NCBI RefSeq assembly: GCF_001426525.1
Contig: NZ_LMEW01000013.1
Location: 1 to 64,000, forward strand
Direction of reading: 5' to 3'
Length of the DNA stretch: 64,000 nucleotides
Source: Massilia sp. Root133
GTDB lineage: Bacteria; Pseudomonadota; Gammaproteobacteria; Burkholderiales; Burkholderiaceae_D
Part shown: one piece after another, positions 57,001 to 64,000 of the stretch
Layout of the letters: the number at the start of each line of letters is the position of its first letter
Numbering within the stretch: position 1 is the stretch's first letter
The notes under the pieces: model-generated
Told to the model about the DNA's origin: nothing
The model's database searches: none
Seen by the model: only the letters and a program-made list of their open reading frames with translations
Position numbers and translations under genes: made by a program

Positions 57001-59252
57001 AGGTGGGCGTCGCCCAGCAGGCCGGCACGCAGGTAGCTGCCTTCCAGCAGGTCGTGCGACAGCACCCGGTCGTCCGGCAGGCGGCCGCGCAGCACGCGGT
57101 CGGCCACGGCCAGGTCGTAGATGCCCTGGCCCGCGAACGTGCCTTCGCCGAACAGGTCCTGCTCGATGCCGGATGCGCCGCCGCACAGGCGTTCGTAGCG
57201 CGACGCGTGTTCCGGCGGCAGCGCGGCCGTCATGCGCGGCTGCAGCAGGCCGTGACCGGCCACCACGCGCCGGCCCGCGTCATCGAGCACGGGGCGATTG
57301 AGCGGATGCGCCATCGCGGCGACGAAAGCGCGGGCGGCGTCGCGCGGCAGGCCGGTGCCGGCGTCCAGCGTGATCACGTAGCGGATCTCGTCCACGCCGT
57401 CGACGGGCCCTTCGATCACGGCGAACGGCGCGCGCTCGCCGCGCAGCAGGAACGCATTCAGGTCTTCCAGCTTGCCGCGCTTGCGGTCGCGGCCGATCCA
57501 CGCGCCCTCGCCGTCGCTCCACGTGCGCTGGCGGTGCAGCAGCAGGAACGGCCGGCAAGCTCCATACTTCGCATTCAGCGCGGCGATGCCGGCGCGCGCC
57601 TGTTCGATCAGGTCGGCGTCGCCGTACACCTCTTGCCGCGGCGCGTCGGCCAGGTCGGTCAGGAGGCAGAAGCGCAGGTGCGGGTCGCGGTTGGCGAGAT
57701 AATGCACTTCCAGCGACTCGACGAGGGCCGCCACGTTGTCGCGGCCGTACAGCAGCGCGGGCACGACGACGATGGCGCGCGCATCGGGCGGGATGCCCGC
57801 GCCGACATCCATGCGCGGCAGCGGCGCCGGCGCGACGAGCCGCGCGGCCATCAGGTCGACGAGGGCCAGCGCCAGCCGGCTCGCACCGAGCGCGCCCAGC
57901 AGGCCGATCGCGACGAGCAGCGCCGGGCCGGCGCCATCCTGCGCCGCGTGGACGGCGGCCGCCCCCGCGAACAGTGCGGTGCACGCGCCGACGGCGCCCA
58001 GATAGGCCGGCAGCGCGCGCACGCGGCCGGGGCGCAGGTTCAGCCGCTGCTTCAGTTGCGGCAACCCGTCGCCGGCCAGGTAAAAGCCGACGTGGCGCCG
58101 GCGCGCGTCATGCCCTTCGGCCGCCAGCGCCAGCGCTTCCGTCGCCACCTCGATCTCGCGGCGGCCGGCGGCGCGCGCGAGGCGCCCGACCACGTGGCGG
58201 TAATGGTCGCGCGTGGCGCCGTCCATGCGGCCGTAGACGCCGGCCGGGTCGCCGCGCAGCGCCTGCTCGACGGCGCTCATCGTCTCGGCGAATTCGCGCC
58301 AGTCCATGCTGCCCAGCAGGCGCAGGCTGGCGATGGAGTTCGCGACCGAGACGTCGTCCGCGGCCTGCTGCGTGACGTCGGCCTGCATCGCCTGGTCGAG
58401 CGTGCGGCCCTCGTCCGCGAGGCGTGTGGCGATCCATTGCAAGGCCTGGGTGAGCGGGCCGCCGCGGCCCTGCAGCCGGCGCGCGAGTTCGGCCACGAAG
58501 CCGGAACTCATCGGCTGCACGTCGCGCACCATGTCGGCCACGACGAGGATCAGGTCACCGGGCCGCTCCTCGGCCCGCGCCGTCATGCGGTCGGCCCAGC
58601 GGTTGGCCTGCACGCGCTGGCGCCGGGTGTCCGCCTGGCGCACGGCGAGGCGGCGCAGGTTCTCGATGAGCACGAGGCGCAGCATGGCCGGCAGCGCCGC
58701 AAGTTCCGCCAGCGCCAGCGGCGCGCCTTCCTGGTAGGCGGCGACGAAGCGCGCGAGGCTTTCCGCGTCCAGCCGGCCGTCGCCATGCGCGATCACGTCC
58801 AGCGCCAGCTGGTACACGCGCGGATTGCCCCGCGCATCGGCATCCTGCAGGCAGGGCAGCGCGCAGCAATCGTCGTCGGGGAGGTGGCGGCGCGCGAGGC
58901 GGACGTGGTCGTCGATCAGCCAGGCATGGTCGAGCAGCGCGTCGGCCGCCGGCGGCAGGCGCACGCCGGCGCGCGCGGCGCGCGCAAGGCCGGCGCAGGC
59001 ATCGGCGATGACGGCGGCATTGTCGTCCAGGCGGTCCAGCAGGCGGTCGCTGCCCGGCGCGTCGGCCAGTTGATGGCGCGCGGCGAGGCGGCGGCCGTGG
59101 ACGGCCATCTGGGCGGCGGAAAACAGTTCGGCGCGCAGCGGGGCGTCGTCATCGGCGACCCCGGCTGCGGGCGGCAGCACTTTTTCTTCTTTCAACAGGA
59201 ACCTCGTGGTGGCGTGCGCAACCGACCGCCGGCTGACGCGGGACGCGACCAT
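51012..59252 (-). CDS. ndvB: Cyclic beta-1,2-glucan synthase (NdvB/ChvB-like)
   Basis: 2746 residues, close to the usual size of NdvB/ChvB, which makes periplasmic cyclic glucans for osmoadaptation and host interaction. A cytoplasmic N-terminal part is followed by membrane helices (about 415-480 and 800-1010) around the GT84 glucosyltransferase (about 490-800, ITLDAGTGLPRD, HRQIRGDWQLAG). A glycoamylase-like domain follows (about 1300-1560), then two GH94-type domains (C-terminal 1000 residues, GDVQHWWHPP and RCPDDALWLPL). The GT84 acidic motif reads Asp630-Ala-Gly632 instead of the expected Asp-Ala-Asp, and HRQIRGDW replaces the common HRWIRGDW. The start codon is uncertain: no clear ribosome site. 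Confidence 0.88.
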   Translation of the reverse strand: MVASRVSRRSVAHATTRFLLKEEKVLPPAAGVADDDAPLRAELFSAAQMAVHGRRLAARHQLADAPGSDRLLDRLDDNAAVIADACAGLARAARAGVRLPPAADALLDHAWLIDDHVRLARRHLPDDDCCALPCLQDADARGNPRVYQLALDVIAHGDGRLDAESLARFVAAYQEGAPLALAELAALPAMLRLVLIENLRRLAVRQADTRRQRVQANRWADRMTARAEERPGDLILVVADMVRDVQPMSSGFVAELARRLQGRGGPLTQALQWIATRLADEGRTLDQAMQADVTQQAADDVSVANSIASLRLLGSMDWREFAETMSAVEQALRGDPAGVYGRMDGATRDHYRHVVGRLARAAGRREIEVATEALALAAEGHDARRRHVGFYLAGDGLPQLKQRLNLRPGRVRALPAYLGAVGACTALFAGAAAVHAAQDGAGPALLVAIGLLGALGASRLALALVDLMAARLVAPAPLPRMDVGAGIPPDARAIVVVPALLYGRDNVAALVESLEVHYLANRDPHLRFCLLTDLADAPRQEVYGDADLIEQARAGIAALNAKYGACRPFLLLHRQRTWSDGEGAWIGRDRKRGKLEDLNAFLLRGERAPFAVIEGPVDGVDEIRYVITLDAGTGLPRDAARAFVAAMAHPLNRPVLDDAGRRVVAGHGLLQPRMTAALPPEHASRYERLCGGASGIEQDLFGEGTFAGQGIYDLAVADRVLRGRLPDDRVLSHDLLEGSYLRAGLLGDAHLVAPCPARYSDDVARRHRQIRGDWQLAGWLRDRVPRADRSREANPLPPLARWKLFDNLRRSLVAPTLCILLVLCWALLPAPAFWTAAVLAVFFVPFALRTLVALADKPHDVAPGAHLRHCAHDARIGLYHALLDTAFLPHEASYSVDAIARGAWRMLVSKRLRLEWRAPTLSRSSTDMESNWQNMWFAPAFAVGVAVLLSFANPLALFAAAPLLLLWFLSPVVAWWVSLPAARHAPHLAEAQRRFLRTTARRTWAFFEDHVTAESNWLPPDHLQEHPAPVVAHSTSPASVGFALLANMTAWDFGYAPAGDLLARTRAALDTMGRLERQRGHFHDAYDTRTLEPLSVAATGSGNLAAHLLTLAAGLERLANEPIASSRALDGIRDTLDVVEEHAVPAVREAIAALRLHLSPERCRNAGTLPGLADCLQTLARHAEALCAAVPDDADPQLRDWAGRLARQTAAAQADLLAMAPWMRVVQEYVIDSSLTRIPTVRELAGFGMKAPGDDLEPDERTRQLLLAGLVAEGSTNAQVRLQEIEQLARAARACADMDFGLLADADTGLLASDARLASFTAIARGQLPQEHWTALGRQSCRAYGHPVLLSTDGALDDYLAPLLVMPAYRDTLLDQTYRGIVRAQAEYGRRRDVPWGFAASGYNAMDAALHYQYRAFGVPGTGTQRASGEDLVVAPYAALLALMVEPERACANLERMAQLGFKGRYGFYEAVDYTPARRPAGQAHAIVRAFMAHHQGMGLLALSCLLHDRPMQRRFAAEPQFQAALPLLQEPVPRAGAGRHVEVEDMRPRAPDSATTARTVTQPDAAPQDVQLLSNGRYHVLVTASGAGYSAWRDLAVTRWRADPTAGDGGHVCYVRDVDSGAVWSNTWRPTLARPEHDEARFSEGRAAFHRRDHGIELHTEIVVAPDDDVELRRLRIANRTGTTRTIELTSYAEAAPATVQMEILAQRDALLCTHGQAWLLNVMTVHGADAPAAQFGTDRAHFIGRGRSRAHPAALEGRAPLDGLDGIVADPVLAIRRILTLAPHQEATVDIVLGVAETRDHALRLIDKYRDRQVADRVPELAWTHGQVMLRQLNASEADAQSYARLAGSVLCPQPALRADPAVIARNQYGRADLEALGIPGDRPLVLLHLRDAANLDLARQAVQAYAWWRAKGLAANLVVWCDGPAALQDEVMRLPGAGGVYVCTSEQLSLDERMLMQAVARVVLADDQGSLAEQLRRAAARKAELPPALVPTAAPDQDEGTAPAVPDDDIDGFTADGRECVIRTGPGRHTPTPWVNVLASPMFGTVISESGQAYSWNQNAHEFRLTPWDDDLVAGRGGEVFYLRDEQTGVFWSPTALPAPSGAGHVTRHGFGYSVFEHAAHGIHSELLTYVALDAPLKHIVLKLRNDGTAARRLSVTGYVEWVLGELRADAAPHVVTEQDPVSGALFARNAWNGDFAGRVAFFHLDAEHVAFTCDRAEFIGRDGSLAHPAALARTTLSGRSGAALDPCAALQTVIDLAPGEEQELVFMLGVGGRRNLDATGMVQRHSGAVTAAADLARVRDFWDDTLGAVRIETPEPAFDVLVNGWLMVQAIACRMWARTSHDQSVGAYRFGDQLQDAMAAVHVRPELLRDHILLFAGHQFVEGDVQHWWHPPTGRGERTRCPDDALWLPLAVHRYVGVTGDYALLDEIAPFIEGRALRQDEAAYCDLPERSQEQASIYEHCVRALRRALVFGPHGLPPGAGGVGESVRLGFFLYDVLCRFAELADRRGDYGFCTTCRSAAQVLAHNLDGNAWDGAWYRRAYGDDSASGIDAATQSWAVLSGAADRDRARIAMEAVDAHLVRDGGGVQDTQAAIWAAMAFAHLGDTERAWALARMLVPAERTAPYVMTASWYAGSAGGMYRLIVESLLGVTRAGETLTLMPRLPANWEGFRLHYRYRGSQYTIAVRRADEPLLHVDGVAQQGNTIALVDDGRTHEVELHVASRHDPAAPAPHMNWTTCEKMRP

Positions 59253-59354
59253 TCGGATGAAGCGTGAGACGAGGGCGCACGGCTGCCGCCATGCTAAGCA
59301 ATCAGGTGCCGGGGAACTGTGCGTTAGCGAACGCTCATTGACGATCGGTATGTT

Positions 59355-61277
59355 TTACGCCAGCGCGAGCCCGCCCACGAGGGTCCACGCCTGCACATGC
59401 CCCGCGCGGCGCAGGCAAAGGGCGGCCTTCGCGCTACGGTTCCCACTGCGGCAGACGAACACGATCGGCCGGGCCGGATCGGACAGCCATGCCGGCAGGT
59501 GCTCGGCAAGGCGCGACAGCGGCACGTGGTGCGCCGCGCGGCCGTGCAAGGTGATTGCGCCGGCCGCCGCTTCGCCCGTTTCGCGCACGTCGACGAGCAG
59601 CGCGTCCGCGTGGCGGCGCAGGAACACATCCAGCGCGTCGGGATGTAGCTGGCCCGGCGCGCCGGCATCGCGCAGCGCATTCACCGTCGCCCAGGCCAGG
59701 CCGTCGACATCGGTGCCGTGGCAGATCACGGCGCCGTCATGCGCGATCTGCGCCAGGCGGGTCGCATCGATGGTGCCGAAGACCTGGCGCACGGCCGTGC
59801 GCGGCAAGCGGCCGTCTTGCGCCTCGCCCAGCAGCCAGCCGTCCGGCAGGCGGGCCAGCACGGCGCCGCCGATGGGCATGCAGGGCGCATGGCTGCCGTC
59901 GTCCAGCGCGACGGTGGCGCGCTCCGCCGCGTCGAAGTCGGCCAGGCGCAGGCCCGCGTCGCGCGCCAGCGCGGCGATGCGTTCGACCTGTCCGGGCGGC
60001 GGATCGAGCGCGACGCAGGTTTCACCATCGAACACGATCCAGCCATGCCGCCCGTCGCCGCTGACCTGCATCACGCCGGGATGCCCACCGCTCAGCGGCG
60101 ACGTGCGCAACGCCTCGCCGCAGCGGCGGATGCGCGCGCAGGCGGCGTCGACGAAGGCGTTGTCCGCGAGCGGCCCGATCGACAGGCGCACGGCGCCGCC
60201 GCTGCGCCACAGGGGCAGTCCCATCGCATCGAGGACGTAGCTGGGCGCGGCCTTGGCGGCGGAACAGGCCGAGCCCGCGCTGACGCGCAGGCCGGCCGCG
60301 TCGAACAGGTCGAGCAGGTCCTTGCTGGAGACGCCGGGCACGGCGACATTCAGCGTGGTCGGCAGGGTGTGTTCGAACGGCGCGTTGAAGACGATGCCGG
60401 GAAACGCGTCGCGCAACGCGGCCGCGAGCCGGTCGCGCATGGCCGCCAGCTCGGCGTGTGTGTGGAACGTCGTGCCCTCTTCCAGTGCGGCCAGCACGGC
60501 GCCGAGCGCAGCGATGCCGGCCATGTTTTCCGTGCCGGAGCGCTGGCCGCCTTCCTGGCCGCCGCCGATCATCAGCGGCGTGTAGGGCGCGCCGTCGCGC
60601 ACGTACAGGATGCCGATGCCTTTCGGCGCGTGCAGCTTGTGACCGGAGAACGGCGCGTAATCGATGCGCGTGTTCGCGAGATCCAGCGGCAGCTTGCCCA
60701 GCGCCTGCACGCAGTCGACCATCCAGCAGGCTTTCGATCCGCTCGCGCGCAGCACGCGCGCGATGCCGTCCAGGTCCGAGATGGCGCCCGTCTCGTTGTT
60801 GGCCGCCATCGTGCAGACCATGGCCGCGCGCGGCGCCAGGTCGCGCAGCACGTCCAGGCGGTGGCGTCCTGCTGCGTCGACGGGCAGCGGCTGCAAGGTG
60901 AGCCCCGTGCCGAGCAGGCGGTTCCAGTGCGCGAGGCTTTCCGACACGGCCTTGTGTTCGGTGGCGCCGTAGACCAGCAGGTCGCCGCAGTCTTCCCCGG
61001 CCGCGCGGCGCTCGCGCACGGCGACGAGCGCCGACAGCACGGCGGTCTGGATGCCTTCCGTGGCACCGCTCGTGAACAGCACGCGTCCCGGCCCGGCACC
61101 GAGCACGCGGCGGGCGCGCGCACGGGTCGTGTCGAGGATGCGTTTGGCGCGCAGGCCGGTGGCGTGGCTGCTGCTCGGATTGCCGAACGAGGCCTCCATC
61201 GCCTCGACCGCGGCGGCGATTGCGGAAGGCAGGACCGGCGAAGTGGCGTTTGCGTCGAGGTAGAGGTCGGGGGCCAT
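59355..61277 (-). CDS. Cysteine desulfurase fused to a rhodanese domain
   Basis: 640 residues. Residues 1-385 form a NifS/IscS-type desulfurase with PLP Lys214 (SGHKLHAPKG) and active Cys338 (SAGSACSA). Residues about 400-525 resemble a metallo-beta-lactamase fold that has lost its HxHxDH motif (GWIVFDGETCVALDP). Residues about 545-640 are a rhodanese with Cys609 in VCRSGNRS. Sulfur from cysteine could pass from Cys338 to Cys609 within one chain. It is divergent from an Lrp-type regulator with a 143-base AT-rich gap, a layout typical of cysteine-catabolism genes. The acceptor is unknown. Confidence 0.85.
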   Translation of the reverse strand: MAPDLYLDANATSPVLPSAIAAAVEAMEASFGNPSSSHATGLRAKRILDTTRARARRVLGAGPGRVLFTSGATEGIQTAVLSALVAVRERRAAGEDCGDLLVYGATEHKAVSESLAHWNRLLGTGLTLQPLPVDAAGRHRLDVLRDLAPRAAMVCTMAANNETGAISDLDGIARVLRASGSKACWMVDCVQALGKLPLDLANTRIDYAPFSGHKLHAPKGIGILYVRDGAPYTPLMIGGGQEGGQRSGTENMAGIAALGAVLAALEEGTTFHTHAELAAMRDRLAAALRDAFPGIVFNAPFEHTLPTTLNVAVPGVSSKDLLDLFDAAGLRVSAGSACSAAKAAPSYVLDAMGLPLWRSGGAVRLSIGPLADNAFVDAACARIRRCGEALRTSPLSGGHPGVMQVSGDGRHGWIVFDGETCVALDPPPGQVERIAALARDAGLRLADFDAAERATVALDDGSHAPCMPIGGAVLARLPDGWLLGEAQDGRLPRTAVRQVFGTIDATRLAQIAHDGAVICHGTDVDGLAWATVNALRDAGAPGQLHPDALDVFLRRHADALLVDVRETGEAAAGAITLHGRAAHHVPLSRLAEHLPAWLSDPARPIVFVCRSGNRSAKAALCLRRAGHVQAWTLVGGLALA

Positions 61278-61420
61278 AAAATAATTGCTAAAAGTCCAAA
61301 AATAAATGCGCCAGCAGCGCGATTGTTGAGTAATATGTTACGGTTAGGTGCCGAAAATGACGTACTAAAGAATCTTTGATTTTTCCTGCGCTGAAGAACG
61401 AACATTCTAGAGACCGTGCG
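61278..61420. promoter_or_regulatory. AT-rich divergent control region
   Basis: 143 bases between the divergent desulfurase fusion and Lrp-type regulator are far richer in A/T than the surroundings (for example TAAAATAATTGC and AGTAATATGTTACGG). An Lrp-type regulator normally binds such a region. No single promoter could be chosen with confidence. Confidence 0.45.
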
Positions 61421-61915
61421 ATGGACAAGATGAATTCACTCGACAAATACGACTGCGCGATCCTGGCCGCCCTGCAGGCCGACGCCACGCTGTCGATTTC
61501 CGGCCTGAGCGAAAAGGTCGGGCTCTCCAGCACCCCCTGCTGGAAACGCGTCAAACGCCTGGAGGAAGAGGGATACATCGAGAGCCGGGTCAGCATCGTC
61601 AACCGGCACAAGGTCGGCCTGCCCGTGACGGTATTCGTCAGCGTGCGCACCAACGAGCACGACGAAAAATGGCTGGAGCGCTTCGCCTCCGCCGTCATCG
61701 CGCTGCCGGAAGTCCTGGAATTCCACCGCATGAGCGGCGACGTCGACTACCTGCTCAAGGTCGTCACGACCGACATCGACGGCTACGACCGTTTCTACAA
61801 AAAGCTGATCCGCACCGCGCAGCTGTCCGGCGTCTCCTCCGCGTTCTCGATGGAGCAGATCAAGTGCACCACCGCGCTGCCGCTGGAACTGATCACGCAC
61901 GGGCTGCCCGCCTGA
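61421..61915 (+). CDS. Lrp/AsnC-family transcriptional regulator
   Basis: 164 residues. An N-terminal helix-turn-helix (LDKYDCAILAALQADATLSI then VGLSSTPCWKRVKRLEEEGY in the recognition region) and a C-terminal RAM ligand-binding domain (about 75-160, EVLEFHRMSGDVDYLLKV). I start at MDKMNSLD (61421); MNSLD three codons later is equally possible. It is divergent from the desulfurase-rhodanese gene, so it likely senses cysteine or a related amino acid, as DecR/CyuR do. That ligand assignment is inference. Confidence 0.88.
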   Translation: MDKMNSLDKYDCAILAALQADATLSISGLSEKVGLSSTPCWKRVKRLEEEGYIESRVSIVNRHKVGLPVTVFVSVRTNEHDEKWLERFASAVIALPEVLEFHRMSGDVDYLLKVVTTDIDGYDRFYKKLIRTAQLSGVSSAFSMEQIKCTTALPLELITHGLPA

Positions 61916-61978
61916 AGTTTGCTCATCGCGCCGATCATGCGATGATGGCGGCCGTTGAATAACAACGGAGACAACGGA

Positions 61979-63112
61979 ATGGCATCAACCATCAAGACCC
62001 TGGCGCTGGCGGCGATCCTGCTCGCGACCGGGACCACCGCGCTCGCCCAGGACCAGGTCGTGCGCATCGGCGTGAGCGGCCCGCTGTCGGGTTCCAACGC
62101 CTTCGCCGGCAAGGACGACGAGAACGGCGTGCGCCTCGCGGTCGAGGAACTCAACGCGCAAAAGCTCAAGGTGGGCGGCAAGACGCTGAAATTCGAACTG
62201 CTGTCGGAAGACGACCAGGGCGACCCGAAAGCCGGCGTGAGCGTGGCGCAGAAGTTCGCCGACGCCGGCGTCAAGTTCGTGCTCGGCCCGTACAACTCGG
62301 GCGTGGCGATCCCCGCCTCGCGCGTCTACAACGATGCCGGCATCCTGATGTCGACCGTGGGCACGAGCCCCAAGATCACGCAGGCGCGCTACCCGAACGT
62401 GTTCCGCATCGTCGCCAGCGATGCCCAGGTGGGCGCATCGATGGCGTCGTACGCCGCCAGGGAACTCAAGATCAAGACGGTGGGCGTGATCGACGACCGC
62501 ACCGCGTTCGGCCAGGGCATCGCCGACGAATTCGCGAAGCAGGCGCGCGCCTCGGGCGTGACCGTCGTCGGCCGCGAATTCACCAACGACAAGGCGAGCG
62601 ATTTCTCCGCCATCCTGACCGCGTTCCGCGCGAAGAAAGTGGACGCCATCTTCTTCGGCGGCTATGCGCCGCAGGGCGCCCCGATGGCGCGCCAGATGAA
62701 GCAGCTGGGCATGGCGAACGTGCGCCTGCTGGGCGGCGACACGCTGTGCAGCCCCGAGATGGCCAAGCTGGGCGGCGATGCCGTCGGCGAGAACGTGATG
62801 TGCGCGCAGGCCGGCGCGACGCTCGACAAGCAGGCCAACGGCCCCGCGTTCAAGGCGCGATACAAACAGCGCTACCAGCGCGACCCGGACGTGTACGCGC
62901 CCGCGTTCTACGACCAGACGATGTTCATCGCCCGCGCCATGCAGGCCGCGAACACGACGGACGCCGCGGCCGTCGGCAAGCAGCTGCACACGATGAGCTA
63001 CCAGGGCGTGGCCGGCACGTACGGCTACGATGCGAGCGGCAACCTGAAGAAGACGGCCGTCACGGTCTACACGTTCAAGGGCGGGCAACTGGCGCCGCTG
63101 GCCAATTATTAA
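61979..63112 (+). CDS. Branched-chain amino acid ABC transporter substrate-binding protein (LivJ-like)
   Basis: 377 residues. Signal peptide (cleaved near ALAQDQ) then VRIGVSGPLSGSNAFAGKDD, FVLGPYNSGVAIPASRVY and VDAIFFGGYAPQ, the pattern of periplasmic type I binding proteins for leucine-type or amide substrates. ATG at 61979 has CGGAG nine bases upstream. No permease or ATPase gene follows in the window, so it is an orphan binding protein here. It is 63 bases downstream of the Lrp-type gene on the same strand and might be its second target. Confidence 0.9.
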   Translation: MASTIKTLALAAILLATGTTALAQDQVVRIGVSGPLSGSNAFAGKDDENGVRLAVEELNAQKLKVGGKTLKFELLSEDDQGDPKAGVSVAQKFADAGVKFVLGPYNSGVAIPASRVYNDAGILMSTVGTSPKITQARYPNVFRIVASDAQVGASMASYAARELKIKTVGVIDDRTAFGQGIADEFAKQARASGVTVVGREFTNDKASDFSAILTAFRAKKVDAIFFGGYAPQGAPMARQMKQLGMANVRLLGGDTLCSPEMAKLGGDAVGENVMCAQAGATLDKQANGPAFKARYKQRYQRDPDVYAPAFYDQTMFIARAMQAANTTDAAAVGKQLHTMSYQGVAGTYGYDASGNLKKTAVTVYTFKGGQLAPLANY

Positions 63113-63190
63113 AGATCGCCCGTAAAGACTGGGCCTCGGGCGGTGCCGGGAGTATCCTTGGCGCCGCTTCCTTTACATCGTTCAAACATC

Positions 63191-64000
63191 ATGAAACAGA
63201 CCCTTACCCTGGGCACCCTCGCCGCCGCCTGCCTCATCGCCTGCGCGCCGGCCCTCGCCGCCGACACCGCGGCCAAGCCCACGGCCGGCGCCACGAACGC
63301 CAGCGCCGCATCGAAACAGCTGAACAAACTGGCCGACGACTACTGGGACGCCGAAGCGCGCTTCGATCCCGTCGCCGCCGGCGAAAGCGGCGACAACCGC
63401 TTCCCCGACCAGATCGGCATGACAATCGCACCGAAGAACATCGCCCACCAGTACGCGTTGTACAAGGGCTACCTGAAACGCCTGCACGCGATCCCGCGCG
63501 ACGGCTTGTCCCAGCGCGACCAGACGAGCTACGACATCCTCGACTACGAGCTCAAGACCGCGCTGCGCTTCGAGCCGTTCCCCGAGTACCTGCTGCCGCT
63601 GGACCAGATGGACGCGCTGCCGATCACGCTCGCGAACTACAGCAGCGGCCAGCAGGCGCAGTCGCTGGTCACCGTGAAGGATTACCAGGCCTACCTGAGC
63701 CGCCTGAACCAGCTCGGTCCGTGGATCGACCAGGCCATCGCCAACATGCGCGAAGGGATGAAGCGCGGGATCGTGCAGCCGAAGGCGATCATGGAATCCG
63801 CCCTGCCCCAGTTCAAGCAGCTGGTCGCCGCCAAGGCCGAGGACAGCATCTATTACTCGCCCGTGAAGAACTTCCCGGCCGCGTTTTCGGATGCCGACAG
63901 GAAGAAGCTGACGGCCGCGTATCGCAGCACCATAGCCGGCAAGCTGAATCCCGCATTGAAGCGCCTGGCCGACTTCATCGAGCACGACTACCTGCCGGCC
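63191..64000 (+). CDS. DUF885-family secreted protein, N-terminal part (runs off window end)
   Basis: 270 residues are visible. A signal peptide (MKQTLTLGTLAAACLIACAP, cleavage near ALAAD) is followed by a helical domain with KQLNKLADDYWDAEARFDP, PEYLLPLDQMDALP and IDQAIANMREGMKRG, all typical of DUF885 proteins. The family resembles M2/M32-like zinc peptidases; the HExxH motif would lie beyond the window end and cannot be checked. The frame is open to the last base. It is 78 bases downstream of the LivJ-like gene. Confidence 0.82.
   Translation, partial: MKQTLTLGTLAAACLIACAPALAADTAAKPTAGATNASAASKQLNKLADDYWDAEARFDPVAAGESGDNRFPDQIGMTIAPKNIAHQYALYKGYLKRLHAIPRDGLSQRDQTSYDILDYELKTALRFEPFPEYLLPLDQMDALPITLANYSSGQQAQSLVTVKDYQAYLSRLNQLGPWIDQAIANMREGMKRGIVQPKAIMESALPQFKQLVAAKAEDSIYYSPVKNFPAAFSDADRKKLTAAYRSTIAGKLNPALKRLADFIEHDYLPA

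Overview
This is a GC-rich bacterial chromosome segment. The streptomycin operon order (rpsL-rpsG-fusA-tuf), the Tat, sigma-54 and two-component machinery, and the family mix point to a betaproteobacterium, most likely Oxalobacteraceae and Massilia-like. That placement is inference from gene content; there is no rRNA gene in the window.

Layout. 1-3.9 kb: str operon on the minus strand (tuf partial, fusA, rpsG, rpsL) with a clear sigma-70 promoter. 4.1-6.0 kb: membrane phosphoethanolamine-transferase-like protein, followed by a 22-bp-armed palindromic repeat. 6.3-17.0 kb: a guanidine-utilisation operon: paired NtrC-like sites, a sigma-54 promoter, a guanidine-I (ykkC) riboswitch with an overlapping terminator, an ABC importer, two carboxyguanidine deiminase subunits, a biotin-dependent carboxylase, an outer-membrane porin and allophanate hydrolase. 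17.0-18.5 kb: convergent membrane MutS-like ATPase. 18.6-26.0 kb: efflux operon (adaptor, ATPase, two FtsX/MacB-type permeases) ending in its own NtrC-type response regulator and histidine kinase, with a sigma-54 promoter and a large inverted repeat upstream. 26.2-30.4 kb: small metabolic genes, including an opine-dehydrogenase / adenylate-forming-ligase pair. 30.4-43.1 kb: a ten-gene minus-strand operon: tldD, pmbA, tldD, DUF4159, moxR, DUF58, BatA-like, DUF4175-like, a membrane protein and a metallo-hydrolase. 43.5-46.0 kb: DegP-like protease and a secreted partner. 46.1-59.3 kb: serine hydrolase, GDT1-type exporter, CehA-like PHP hydrolase, Tsx-like outer membrane protein and a 2746-residue cyclic beta-1,2-glucan synthase. 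59.4-64 kb: cysteine desulfurase-rhodanese fusion, Lrp-type regulator, LivJ-like binding protein, and the start of a DUF885 protein.

How it fits together. The guanidine locus appears gated twice: nitrogen limitation (NtrC/sigma-54) for initiation and guanidine (riboswitch antitermination) for elongation; guanidine is then imported, carboxylated, deiminated to allophanate and hydrolysed to ammonia and CO2.

The most interesting signal is a 15-base sequence (GTCCGCGACTGTCCG) found in two places, each about 70-100 bp upstream of a good sigma-54 promoter: once in front of the efflux/two-component operon and once in front of the TldD operon 25 kb away. This suggests the local NtrC-type regulator controls both, linking an efflux pump with an envelope module in which two TldD paralogs carry twin-arginine signals while their PmbA/TldE partner has none. 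The palindrome, spacing and promoter matches are read from the sequence; the regulon and the function are inference.
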